Assembly: GCA_016699165.1 (NCBI GenBank)
Contig: CP064963.1
Coordinates: 868,001 to 932,000 of the forward strand
Direction: 5' to 3'
Length of the DNA stretch: 64,000 nt
Origin: Candidatus Melainabacteria bacterium
GTDB taxonomy: Bacteria; Cyanobacteriota; Vampirovibrionia; Obscuribacterales; Obscuribacteraceae
A program made the position numbers and the translations under genes. The notes beneath the pieces were generated by a model. It did not search any database. It had not been told where the DNA came from and saw only the letters and a list, made by a program, of their open reading frames with translations. The first letter of the stretch is position 1. Each line of letters starts with the position of its first letter. Positions 38,743-46,651 of this stretch are shown piece by piece.

Positions 38743-40080
38743 TTGGTTACATCTCCAAATACGCGCATTTGGCCGCACTCAGCTTCAGTCAATAATCTAG
38801 ACCACTTAGAAATTGGCGCACTTGATGTTTGCGAATTAGCAAAGAAATTTGGCACGCCACTCTGGCTCATGGATTATGCCTCCATTTTTCAGGCTCAAGA
38901 AGCTTGTCGTCTTGGTCTTTTAAATTATCCCGGAGAAAAAACTGTTCTCTATGCCGGCAAAGCATTTTTGTGTCTTGCCATGTGCAAAATAGTAAATCAG
39001 CTCAAAATGGGACTCGATGTAGTTTCGCTAGGTGAACTTGAGACCGCAATTGAAGCGGATGTTAAACCAGAAAACATATTTTTGCACGGCAACAATAAGT
39101 CTGGCAAAGAGATTGAGCGAGCGCTTGAGCTTCGCCACTGCAAAATTGTAATAGACAATATGTCTGAGCTTGATCTTGTAGTCAGGCTGGCCAAAAGAGC
39201 TCAGACTAAAGCTCAAATACTCTTGCGCATAAAACCTGGCATTGAGCCTGACACTCATGATCATATTAAAACTGGTCAGGAAACGAGTAAATTCGGCATT
39301 GGACTGAGCGAAGTTCAAGACTATCTTTCATATATCAAATCTAATGGGTCAGAACTCGATTTTCTTGGTTTTCATGCCCATATTGGTAGCCAGGCACTGG
39401 AGCTTGATGTATATCGCGAAAGCGTAAAAGTGCTTGGAGCCTTATCTTTAGCTACGCAAAAAGATTTTGGACTAAAAACAAAACTGCTCGATGTGGGCGG
39501 CGGTCTTGGAATAACCTATGTCGAAGAAGACAGACCTCCTGGTCTGTATGAATGGGCATCGACCATACAAGCTTGTGTGAGCGAAACATATCAATCTCAA
39601 AATCTGGCTCTTCCTCATTTGATGATTGAGCCTGGTCGCTCCATTGTAGGAACGGCAGGAGTGACCATTTATGAGGTCGGTCATGTAAAACGACTGGCTA
39701 ATAATTCTCTTTGCCTTGCAGTTGACGGCGGAATGGCAGACAACCCTCGTCCATCTACATATAACGCCAAATATACCGCAGCAATTGCCAATGCGATGTC
39801 GCGCAAAAGCGCGGAAAAAGTGTCAATTGTGGGCAAGTATTGTGAATCAGGGGATATAATCGTAAAAGACGCCGGAATCGAAGCCGGCACAGGTGATCTG
39901 ATCGCCGTTTTTGGAACAGGAGCGTATAACTACAGCATGTCTTCCAATTACAATCGTACAGGTCGTCCAGCTTGCTTGCTCTTGAAAGAAGGGCAGGCAG
40001 ACATAATTCTGGAGCGAGAAACCATTACGGATCTAACTCGCCAAGATCGAGTTCCCGCCTGGCTCGAAGCAAAGCAATAA
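38743..40080 (+). CDS. lysA: Diaminopimelate decarboxylase
   Basis: 445 residues, TTG start with AAGGGG upstream. Decarboxylates meso-diaminopimelate to lysine, PLP-dependent. Seen: PLP Lys in VLYAGKAFLCLAM, GLDVVSLGELETAI, FLHGNNKS, SKFGIGLSEVQ, GFHAHIGSQ, DVGGGLGITY, EPGRSIVGTAGV, GGMADNPRPSTYNAKY, and CESGDIIVKDAGI. Followed after 10 bp by dacA. With pdxST in the same window, its cofactor supply is also local. Confidence 0.96.
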   Translation: MVTSPNTRIWPHSASVNNLDHLEIGALDVCELAKKFGTPLWLMDYASIFQAQEACRLGLLNYPGEKTVLYAGKAFLCLAMCKIVNQLKMGLDVVSLGELETAIEADVKPENIFLHGNNKSGKEIERALELRHCKIVIDNMSELDLVVRLAKRAQTKAQILLRIKPGIEPDTHDHIKTGQETSKFGIGLSEVQDYLSYIKSNGSELDFLGFHAHIGSQALELDVYRESVKVLGALSLATQKDFGLKTKLLDVGGGLGITYVEEDRPPGLYEWASTIQACVSETYQSQNLALPHLMIEPGRSIVGTAGVTIYEVGHVKRLANNSLCLAVDGGMADNPRPSTYNAKYTAAIANAMSRKSAEKVSIVGKYCESGDIIVKDAGIEAGTGDLIAVFGTGAYNYSMSSNYNRTGRPACLLLKEGQADIILERETITDLTRQDRVPAWLEAKQ

Positions 40081-40090
40081 GGGCGATTTG

Positions 40091-41146
40091 ATGGAAGAGT
40101 TTTTTAAATTATTGCACGAACACAACGGAGAGCTTTTATTCAAGCTCTTTATTCAAGTTCTGGCCATTAGTTATTGCATCACCTGGATCTGGCAACGTAT
40201 TGTTGGGAGTCAAGCAGAACGGCTGGTAAAGGGCGTCTTGGTTCTTGCAGGTATTTGGGGAATCTCGTCTTTATTTGGATTTTCGCTTATTACCAATTTG
40301 CTCCATTTACTTGTTCCTGTAGCGTTTTTGGCTCTGGTAGTCATTTTTCAACCTGAACTCCGTCGAGGTCTTGGACATCTTGGTCGAATGCGAACACTCA
40401 AATTCGACTGGTCACTTGCAGATGCCGATCAAGAGCGGACTAAGCGCAATATAGAACAAGTCATTCAAGCAGTGCGTGAATTAGCTAGAGTAAAAGAAGG
40501 CGCACTTATAGTTATCGAACCTCTTGAGGGCGAGCGCGACTATGTAAGCCCCGGCACAACACTTAATGCCGATATTTCAGCTACTCTTTTACTTACTATT
40601 TTCTTTTCTAAATCACCTCTGCACGACGGTGCAGTAATAATTAGAGAAGACAAAATAGTGGCTGCAGGAGTCATTCTTCCTATGACGGACGACCCGCAAT
40701 TAAGTTATAGATATGGCACAAGACATAGAGCCGCCATTGGACTTTCTGAAACATATGATGGACTTTGCATAGTCGTATCGGAGGAAACTGGCGCAATATC
40801 TGCTGCTAGCCGCGGTATGCTTGCACGCTACAAAACTGCCGAAGATTTATACGAACCAATTATGTATTTGTACACTCAAGGCGGTGACTCTAAATCACAC
40901 GTTCCACTAGCAAGCTTCTTATCTTTATTTAGTAAGGGTAAGGATATCGAAAGTACATCGGAAGAAATAGATACAAAAGACCAAAGTCAAACAGGCGAAA
41001 ACAAGATAATAAGCCCAGCCGCAACACAATCGGGTACATATCCAGTTTTAGGAACTACTAGTACCACCACGGCAAAAGCGCAATCGCCCACTCAAAAAGA
41101 AAGCACCGCCCCTGATGGCACAAGCGCATCTCTAGTTACTGACTAG
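40091..41146 (+). CDS. dacA: Diadenylate cyclase DacA/CdaA
   Basis: 351 residues from the ATG at 40091 (a TTG directly before it is in frame). Three N-terminal membrane helices (LFIQVLAISYCITWIW; GVLVLAGIWGISSLFG; LLHLLVPVAFLALVVIFQPELRRGLG), then the DAC domain with the two catalytic motifs SPLHDGAVII and GTRHRAAIGLSE, and VVSEETGAIS. Makes c-di-AMP from two ATP. The C-terminal 75 residues are a Thr/Ser/Gln-rich low-complexity tail not usual in CdaA. Linked to lysA, a cell-wall/lysine gene, as c-di-AMP cyclases often sit with wall genes. Neither cdaR nor glmM is adjacent. Confidence 0.95.
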   Translation: MEEFFKLLHEHNGELLFKLFIQVLAISYCITWIWQRIVGSQAERLVKGVLVLAGIWGISSLFGFSLITNLLHLLVPVAFLALVVIFQPELRRGLGHLGRMRTLKFDWSLADADQERTKRNIEQVIQAVRELARVKEGALIVIEPLEGERDYVSPGTTLNADISATLLLTIFFSKSPLHDGAVIIREDKIVAAGVILPMTDDPQLSYRYGTRHRAAIGLSETYDGLCIVVSEETGAISAASRGMLARYKTAEDLYEPIMYLYTQGGDSKSHVPLASFLSLFSKGKDIESTSEEIDTKDQSQTGENKIISPAATQSGTYPVLGTTSTTTAKAQSPTQKESTAPDGTSASLVTD

Positions 41147-41164
41147 ACTAATTTGCAGAACTAA

Positions 41165-41902
41165 CTAAACTAATTCAGCAACTAATCTATTTACGGCGTC
41201 AAGTCGATTTTGCGCTTTAGTAATGGGTCTACCTATAACAAGATAGGTAGAGCCTTGAGCTATAGCTTGCGATGGAGTTAGCACTCGTTTTTGATCGTCA
41301 GAGCCAAGTTCTGGCCAGTTTGGTCTTATCCCTGGCGTAACTATAACAAAGTCATCGCCACAAGCACTTCTAATTAGCGGCACTTCTTTTGGCGATGCTA
41401 CCACTCCGTCAAGACCAGCTTCTTTGGCGAGTTTTGCCAAATGCACTACATATTGAGGCAAGTCTAAATCTTTGCTCGTTCTTATTTGCTCGTGCAGAAT
41501 ACTTTCTGAAATACTGGTTAAAACAGTCACCGCAATTAGTATCGGTTTGCTAATTTTTAAATTTTGAGCTTGCTCTCTAGTAGCCTTAGCTGCAGCGCTC
41601 ATCATCTCAATTCCGCCCTGGGCGTGAATATTGAACATTGCGACATTAGGTCTTGTGGTATTACGACAGGCTGCTGCCACCGTATTTGGTATGTCATGAA
41701 ATTTGCCGTCAAAAAAGAAGCGAGTATTCTTCTCTGATTTATATGATTCTATGAATTCAAAAACTTCGGTTCCGCAGGCAGTAAACATCTCAAGCCCGAT
41801 CTTGAACATGCCAACCGAGCCTTTTAATTCTTCAACGATAAGTCGAGCCTCTTCGAGACTCGACACATCTAGTGCGACAATTAAGCGATCTTGCGCTTGC
41901 AC
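41165..41902 (-). CDS. pyrF: Orotidine 5'-phosphate decarboxylase
   Basis: 245 residues. Final step of UMP synthesis. Seen: DRLIVALDVSSLEEA, the catalytic D-x-K-x-x-D motif in FFDGKFHDIPNTV, ITVLTSIS-like AVTVLTSISES, VVASPKEV, TPGIRP, and the phosphate site VIGRPIT. Convergent with dacA; rpmE lies 10 bp upstream. Confidence 0.96.
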   Translation of the reverse strand: MQAQDRLIVALDVSSLEEARLIVEELKGSVGMFKIGLEMFTACGTEVFEFIESYKSEKNTRFFFDGKFHDIPNTVAAACRNTTRPNVAMFNIHAQGGIEMMSAAAKATREQAQNLKISKPILIAVTVLTSISESILHEQIRTSKDLDLPQYVVHLAKLAKEAGLDGVVASPKEVPLIRSACGDDFVIVTPGIRPNWPELGSDDQKRVLTPSQAIAQGSTYLVIGRPITKAQNRLDAVNRLVAELV

Positions 41903-41912
41903 TAACGGCTAT

Positions 41913-42137
41913 TTAGTTAGCTGAAACTGTTTCTTTCTGATTGAGCTTGTAGCGCTTAACGAAGCGATCTACTCTTCCTTCGGTATCAACAATCTTTTGT
42001 TGACCGGTGAAGAATGGGTGACAGTTACTGCAAATTTCAACTCTGATTTCTTTTTTAGTAGAACCGAGTTGGACTTCGCTGCCGCAAACACAGGTGGCTA
42101 CGACATCAAAATATGTGGGATGAATTCCGTCTTTCAT
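41913..42137 (-). CDS. rpmE: Ribosomal protein bL31, zinc-binding type
   Basis: 74 residues. MKDGIHPTYFDVVATCVCGSE at the start and ICSNCHPFFTGQQK in the middle supply the four-Cys zinc site (C-type L31), ending in VDRFVKRYKL. Typical length. Directly upstream of pyrF on the same strand, likely co-transcribed. Confidence 0.97.
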   Translation of the reverse strand: MKDGIHPTYFDVVATCVCGSEVQLGSTKKEIRVEICSNCHPFFTGQQKIVDTEGRVDRFVKRYKLNQKETVSAN

Positions 42138-42243
42138 TGTTATTTCCAGGAGAATTGAGACTCAACATTGACAATCCTTCATTCTAGCACTTTAATTCAC
42201 CTTCTCAAGCAAATGTTAAGGGCATGATTAATGGGCGAAAAGC

Positions 42244-42789
42244 TCAATTGATGGGCTGTTTGATTTCCAGTCCGTCGAAGCTTGAGGCTTCAAGCCGTTT
42301 TCCTTCTACATCGAGATAGATTTTTTGGTCATTGGCAAGCGGTGTAACGGTTTTGGTCAATTGGTCAAGTCGAGTCTGCATCGAAGAAACACTACCCGTG
42401 CTGAATCGCTTAGACAAATCGATTTCGCACTCGCCTTCCTTCTCCTTAATACCAAGCAATATCGTGCCTTTTGGGATTTCGCTAAGCAGACCACTTTTCT
42501 CTTCGTCGGGAGTTGGTCCGCGCAACAGCTCTTCCAGCGTGGCATTAAGCCTGTTGTCCCCGCGAATAGGCCTGTGAACTGCGACCAGATCAAGCTCATC
42601 GCCGTTTTTCTTGGCAAAATAAATTTCAACGTCGTTCTTTTGCGAATGCTCCTTAACCACTTCGACCTTTTCTTTCTGGTCAATTTTTTCTCCACCCGAT
42701 TCTTTTGGGTCAGGAAAAATATGACAGGCGCTCAAAGCAAAAGTACAAAGCACAAGACTTGATGCCGTTAGACGTGCCAAAGTTTTCAT
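42244..42789 (-). CDS. GerMN-domain lipoprotein
   Basis: 181 residues. Lipoprotein signal with lipobox LSAC near residue 21. After a Lys/Glu-rich linker comes a GerMN-like domain: VEIYFAKKNGDELDLVAVHRP, LNATLEELLRGPTPDEEKSGLLSEIPKGT, CEIDLSKRF, LDQLTKTVTPLANDQKIYLDVEG. GerMN domains occur in germination and cell-wall proteins (GerM, LpqB). Its ATG overlaps the stop of the upstream gene by 4 bp, so it is coupled to it. Confidence 0.85.
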   Translation of the reverse strand: MKTLARLTASSLVLCTFALSACHIFPDPKESGGEKIDQKEKVEVVKEHSQKNDVEIYFAKKNGDELDLVAVHRPIRGDNRLNATLEELLRGPTPDEEKSGLLSEIPKGTILLGIKEKEGECEIDLSKRFSTGSVSSMQTRLDQLTKTVTPLANDQKIYLDVEGKRLEASSFDGLEIKQPIN

Positions 42790-43703
42790 TTCTTACTCCT
42801 AGGAACCAGTAACAGTCTTCCCATTCCCTCGATTTTGCCTGGGTTTACAGTCAAGACAGAAAGTCTGAAAGCATGATCGGTGCGGTCAAAGCGAGCAAAA
42901 TCAATAATGGGATTGACCAGCTTACTTACAAAATCGGCAAAAATTAGAGGTTCGTCTATTGTTGGCGATTCTATTTTGAGCGCGTCAATCACTATTTTGC
43001 GCTCTTCAATCAATTTTGGATGACCGAAAATTGCCAATTGCACACCAGTGTCACGTGACGCTCCTTTGGTTACAAGAAAAGCTTTGATATCAAGCGAATC
43101 TTGGCCGATAACGACACTTGGATCGATTACAGAAATTTCTTGGGCGCCAAGTCCGGGCAGGTCAATTTTTAGACCCTTTAGCATTGCGGTGGCACGCTCG
43201 TCTTGCAGAATTTTTTGAATCTGGTCTTGGGTGAATTTGAAATAGACAAGCATCTCGTTTGGTTGTTTAAGCGAGCGTTTTGTCAGCCACAGAGGCTTTT
43301 GGGTTTTGATTTGAAACTCGCCAAGCTCAACGCCATTTAGCTTTGGGTGTGTGACCACGATTTTGATAGATTTGACTTTGCCAGCAGCTAAGTCGGTCAA
43401 ACTGTAAGTCCCGACTTTTGCCTTTACTCGCCCGCCAGTCTTTTTGGACAAAACTACTCCTGTCACTTTGCTCGCCACAAATGAAGCAAGAAAATTCATA
43501 CCTGTAGCGCTCTGGACCACACGCAAAAATTTATTGCCCAAGGGCAACTGGTCGCTTGTATTTACGGCGGGGGCGGCCGCCTGAGCCATTACGCTTTGCG
43601 GTGCAGCAAGTAAAGTTAAAAGCGCCAGTGACAATAATGTCTTACGGATTATCTTTGCCCTGACTACGCAATTTGTCGGTAAGTGCTTCTTTGAGCAATT
43701 CAT
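42786..43703 (-). CDS. Exported DUF2993/LmeA-like lipid-binding protein
   Basis: 305 residues as longest frame, starting inside the upstream regulator gene; a TTG shortly after that gene's stop would give a shorter signal peptide. Signal sequence LLSLALLTLLAAPQSVMA. The mature part alternates strands and helices with KVKSIKIVVTHPKLNGVELGEFQI, DQIQKILQDERATAMLKGLKIDLPG, DALKIESPTIDEPLIFADFVSKLVNP and the C-terminal KIEGMGRLLLVP, as in the DUF2993 (LmeA) family common in Cyanobacteria and Actinobacteria. Exact start uncertain. Confidence 0.75.
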   Translation of the reverse strand: MNCSKKHLPTNCVVRAKIIRKTLLSLALLTLLAAPQSVMAQAAAPAVNTSDQLPLGNKFLRVVQSATGMNFLASFVASKVTGVVLSKKTGGRVKAKVGTYSLTDLAAGKVKSIKIVVTHPKLNGVELGEFQIKTQKPLWLTKRSLKQPNEMLVYFKFTQDQIQKILQDERATAMLKGLKIDLPGLGAQEISVIDPSVVIGQDSLDIKAFLVTKGASRDTGVQLAIFGHPKLIEERKIVIDALKIESPTIDEPLIFADFVSKLVNPIIDFARFDRTDHAFRLSVLTVNPGKIEGMGRLLLVPRSKK

Positions 43704-44466
43704 TTTGACGCAAAAGTGCTTTTAGGTGTTCGTTTGCAATTGAAAGCTCGGCTTGAAGTTCTGCCACAGTCTGTTCGTGCGAAAGTCCAGTGACCGGGTC
43801 GCGACCAGGCATTTTAGGCAGGAGCACATAACCCAGTTGCACAGCTTTGAGCGCTGCTGCAGTTCTTGTTGGCACTTTCAGCTTGGCAAGAATACACTCG
43901 ATATGTTTTTCTACAGTACGCAATTTCATGTCAAGTTCTTCAGCAATTTCTTTATTACGTAGATCAAGACGAATAAGTACTTCTATTTCTCTATCTGTAA
44001 GATTTGAATTTGGAGCACTTGAAGTAGGTTGTTGTTTAACTAGTTGAGTAATCTTTGGATCACAATAAGGCAAGCCTCTTGTTGTCTGCTCGATAGCTTC
44101 AAACAAAGTTCTAGGACCAGAAGACTTGAGACAAAATCCACGCGCTCCAGCTCTCATGAGCTGATTGTGATATTTAGTGGCGTGATATGAGTCAGTTAAT
44201 ACAAGCACGTTGGAGTTGGGAAGTTCCTGGACCACTCGGCGGCAGACTTCCACCCCATTTAAAATATCCAGATCAACGTCAAGCATGACAAAGTCGGGTC
44301 TAAGACGTCTGATTATCTCGGTAGCTACCATGCCATCGTTGGCTTCACCCACGATGTCCACGACCTCTGAAACCACTCGCTTCAAGCCGAATCTTATTAG
44401 CTCATGGCGTTCGCAAACCACAGTTCTTGGTCTGAATGCCGGGTGCCTGGGAGGTGGCTGGTTCAT
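43642..44466 (-). CDS. NarL/LuxR-family response regulator with C-terminal coiled coil
   Basis: 274 residues. Receiver about 13-130: VVCERHELIRFGLKRV (one acidic residue shifted; CERHE instead of the usual DDH), phospho-acceptor in FVMLDVDLDILNGVEV, VLVLTDS, Lys in GFCLKSS. HTH LuxR about 150-210 with LTDREIEVLIRLDLRNKEIAEELDMKLRTVEKHIECILAKLKV split across helices. The last 40 residues (VAELQAELSIANEHLKALLRQ) form a short coiled coil. Divergent from the TPR-RpoB-like operon, 241 bp away, so it is a candidate regulator of it. No partner kinase nearby. Confidence 0.92.
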   Translation of the reverse strand: MNQPPPRHPAFRPRTVVCERHELIRFGLKRVVSEVVDIVGEANDGMVATEIIRRLRPDFVMLDVDLDILNGVEVCRRVVQELPNSNVLVLTDSYHATKYHNQLMRAGARGFCLKSSGPRTLFEAIEQTTRGLPYCDPKITQLVKQQPTSSAPNSNLTDREIEVLIRLDLRNKEIAEELDMKLRTVEKHIECILAKLKVPTRTAAALKAVQLGYVLLPKMPGRDPVTGLSHEQTVAELQAELSIANEHLKALLRQNELLKEALTDKLRSQGKDNP

Positions 44467-44503
44467 TTAATGGAGCGGCTCCTTATAACAAATAAGACAA
44501 TGA

Positions 44504-44545
44504 TACTACTGATACAGCTTCAGATCAAAACTATTGAGAGTAGTA
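44504..44545. promoter_or_regulatory. Inverted heptamers in the regulator / TPR-RpoB divergent region
   Basis: TACTACT (44504-44510) and AGTAGTA (44539-44545), perfect inverted arms 28 bases apart, lying between the LuxR-type regulator and the TPR-RpoB-like operon. TACTACT is close to the NarL heptamer TACYYMT (six of seven). A regulator binding site is possible. Confidence 0.3.
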
Positions 44546-44609
44546 GTGGTTTATATCTTTTAGATAGAGATCTGCGCAATTAATCTAAAAAATGGGAATT
44601 CTACGAAGT

Positions 44610-44692
44610 GCATGGGAGAAACCCCAATAGACCCGGAGCGGGCAAAACCTTAAGCTGGGTTTACAAGCGGTTGAAAACGCCGCATCCCCAAA
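44610..44692 (+). other. Structured 5' leader of the TPR-RpoB-like operon
   Basis: Upstream of the TPR gene, a chain of short hairpins can be drawn: GGG-AGAAA-CCC (about 44614-44624), CCCG-GAG-CGGG (about 44632-44642), AAACC-...-GGTTT (about 44645-44662), and a GCG-rich one (about 44667-44683). GC content is above the flanks. It does not match a riboswitch class that I know. Could be a leader for translation control or only chance structure. Confidence 0.3.
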
Positions 44693-44707
44693 GAGGTTCC
44701 ACCCCAA

Positions 44708-46651
44708 ATGTCAGAGTCCAAATCCAATTCAAAACTAAATAGGATTTACGCCTCAGCCATATGCTCTTGCCTTCTTTTGAGCAGCGCTCTTCCTGCAATG
44801 GCAACAAAAATGGAATTTCGCCCACTTCCCTCACGCAAAGACGTTAAGGAAAAGGCCTGGGATACAGGCTCTGATCGTGAAGCTCTTACCATCTCCAAAT
44901 TCAAACGTCGCATGGACTACCGCGACGAAGCCGTGCTCAAAGCTCAACAAGCAGAAGAGCAGAAAGCTAAAGAATTAGAAGCTCAAAGAAAAGCCGAACA
45001 ACAAAAAGCCAGTGTTTCAAACGAAGCCAAACAGCAAGCTACTCGCTTCAATAATGAAGGCGTACTTCTAGGCAACAAAGGTCAGTGGCAAGCAGCTGTC
45101 GACGCACACGAAAATGCCGTCAAATACGAGCCTTCAAACAAACAATTCAGAATCAATTTATCCTGTGCACGCACAGCAATGGGCGAACAAATGCTCAAGT
45201 CGAAAAATTATTCAGCAGCTGCTGGACTTTTCCGCAAAGCACTTTGTGCTGCTCCAGACAACGGCGCTGCTGGCAAAATGCTCACCCAAGCTATCAAAGG
45301 CATGGGCTTAGATCCCAACGACGCTGAATCAAGAGTGAAATTGGGCGACCAACTTCTTGCCGCCGGAGACTATCAATCCGCTTATATAGAGTATCAACAA
45401 GCGATGCAAATCGAGCCATCAGCCATGGTGCTTGTCAAATTTGGCGACATGGAACTTGCTTATCGCAGAGTGGACCAGGCTAAACACTGGTACAACCAGG
45501 CTATCGTCAAAGATCCTGAATATGGTGCAGCTTATCGTCAGTTAGGTTTCATCTCAAGAGCCGAAGGCGACCACACCCAGGCTGCAGCTTCGCTTCGCAA
45601 AGCTTTGATTCTTGATTCAAAAGATGTTGCAGCTGGTCAAGCACTAGTTGAAATCTGGAGAAAACAAGTCGCCAAAGATCCTTTGTCAGCCGAAAATCAT
45701 CTTGGTCTTGCTGGTGCACTTCAAATGACCGGCGACTTCCAAGGAGCTGAAGGCGAATACAGAAAACTTGAAACTTTAGAGCCAAGCCATCCTGCAATCA
45801 AAGCTGGACGCAAGAGCTTGAACAATGCTTATCACCACAACAATGCCGACAAGCACAAGAAAGCGGCTGAAACTCTTTTTGGTCAAGGTCTTCGCAAAGA
45901 AGCACTTGCTGAAATCAGTCAGGCTGTAATGCTTGAGCCCCGCAATTCCAAATATCAATTTTTCTTAGGTGAATGTCTTGAAGCTTGTGGCGACTATAAA
46001 GGCGCTCACCAAGCTTATTTGACCTGCGTTTTAATCGATCCCGAGAAAAATCAGGAAGCAGCTTCACGCATGGCAGACATGCAAAAACAAAAACAATTGG
46101 CTCAACCAAGAGCTGTCGCATCGCATATGTCACAACCAGTTGCACAGCATGTCTCTCAAAATACTCACATGAATCAGATGAATCATATGAACCAGATGAA
46201 TCATATGAATCATATGAATCAAATGCCTTCAAACATTGCAAAAAATATGTACGAAGGAGTGCAAACTCCTAATCAAACTCAAGTACAAGCTCCAGTACAA
46301 GCGCAAGCTCCAGTGCAAGCTCCTGTACAAAAAATAGCTATTGCTCAACCAAGCGCTCTTGAGCGTGAAATGGCAATGGTAGCTGGCGCTGAAAAACAGC
46401 GCGATTACAATGAAGCAGTGAAAATCTTGAGACAACTTCTCTCCAATAATTTGAACAACGCAGATGTTCACCACAGACTTGCCGTCAACTTGATGGCACA
46501 AGGTCAAATCGGCGAAGCGGTAACCGAATTCCGCATCGCAAGCGCCCTCGCCCCAGAGCGTAAAGATTTGGCTTCGGATCTCGCACGCGCCCTATCGATT
46601 CACAAACGTTCCTTAATGAGCCAAGGCAATACTGCCGGAGGTGAGCAATGA
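44708..46651 (+). CDS. Exported TPR protein, first gene of the RpoB-like operon
   Basis: 647 residues. Signal-like N-terminus (IYASAICSCLLLSSALPAMA), a charged coiled segment about 75-115 (Ala/Glu/Lys/Gln-rich), then about nine TPR-like units from 120 to 460 (NNEGVLLGNKGQWQAAVDAHENAVKYEPS style, and YSAAAGLFRKALCAAPDN, YQSAYIEYQQAMQIEPS, HTQAAASLRKALILDSKD). A Met-Asn-Gln/His repeat (about 488-506) and an Ala/Pro/Gln/Val linker follow, then two more TPRs (YNEAVKILRQLLSNNLNN; IGEAVTEFRIASALAPE). Its last codons overlap the ATG of the RNA polymerase beta-like gene (ATGA). An assembly or scaffold role outside the cytoplasm is inference. Confidence 0.88.
   Translation: MSESKSNSKLNRIYASAICSCLLLSSALPAMATKMEFRPLPSRKDVKEKAWDTGSDREALTISKFKRRMDYRDEAVLKAQQAEEQKAKELEAQRKAEQQKASVSNEAKQQATRFNNEGVLLGNKGQWQAAVDAHENAVKYEPSNKQFRINLSCARTAMGEQMLKSKNYSAAAGLFRKALCAAPDNGAAGKMLTQAIKGMGLDPNDAESRVKLGDQLLAAGDYQSAYIEYQQAMQIEPSAMVLVKFGDMELAYRRVDQAKHWYNQAIVKDPEYGAAYRQLGFISRAEGDHTQAAASLRKALILDSKDVAAGQALVEIWRKQVAKDPLSAENHLGLAGALQMTGDFQGAEGEYRKLETLEPSHPAIKAGRKSLNNAYHHNNADKHKKAAETLFGQGLRKEALAEISQAVMLEPRNSKYQFFLGECLEACGDYKGAHQAYLTCVLIDPEKNQEAASRMADMQKQKQLAQPRAVASHMSQPVAQHVSQNTHMNQMNHMNQMNHMNHMNQMPSNIAKNMYEGVQTPNQTQVQAPVQAQAPVQAPVQKIAIAQPSALEREMAMVAGAEKQRDYNEAVKILRQLLSNNLNNADVHHRLAVNLMAQGQIGEAVTEFRIASALAPERKDLASDLARALSIHKRSLMSQGNTAGGEQ
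46169..46225 (+). repeat. 9-bp tandem repeat ATGAAYCAN
   Basis: Six copies of ATGAA(T/C)CA(G/T/A) in tandem inside the TPR gene, encoding Met-Asn-Gln or Met-Asn-His. Frame-neutral. Met/His-rich repeats can bind copper; that is only a possibility. Confidence 0.85.

Noticed and set aside
44610..44692. c-di-GMP, c-di-AMP or cobalamin riboswitch in the TPR-RpoB leader
   Set aside because: Short pieces such as GGGCAAAACC recall c-di-GMP-I, but the rest of each consensus is missing; kept only as an unclassified leader.
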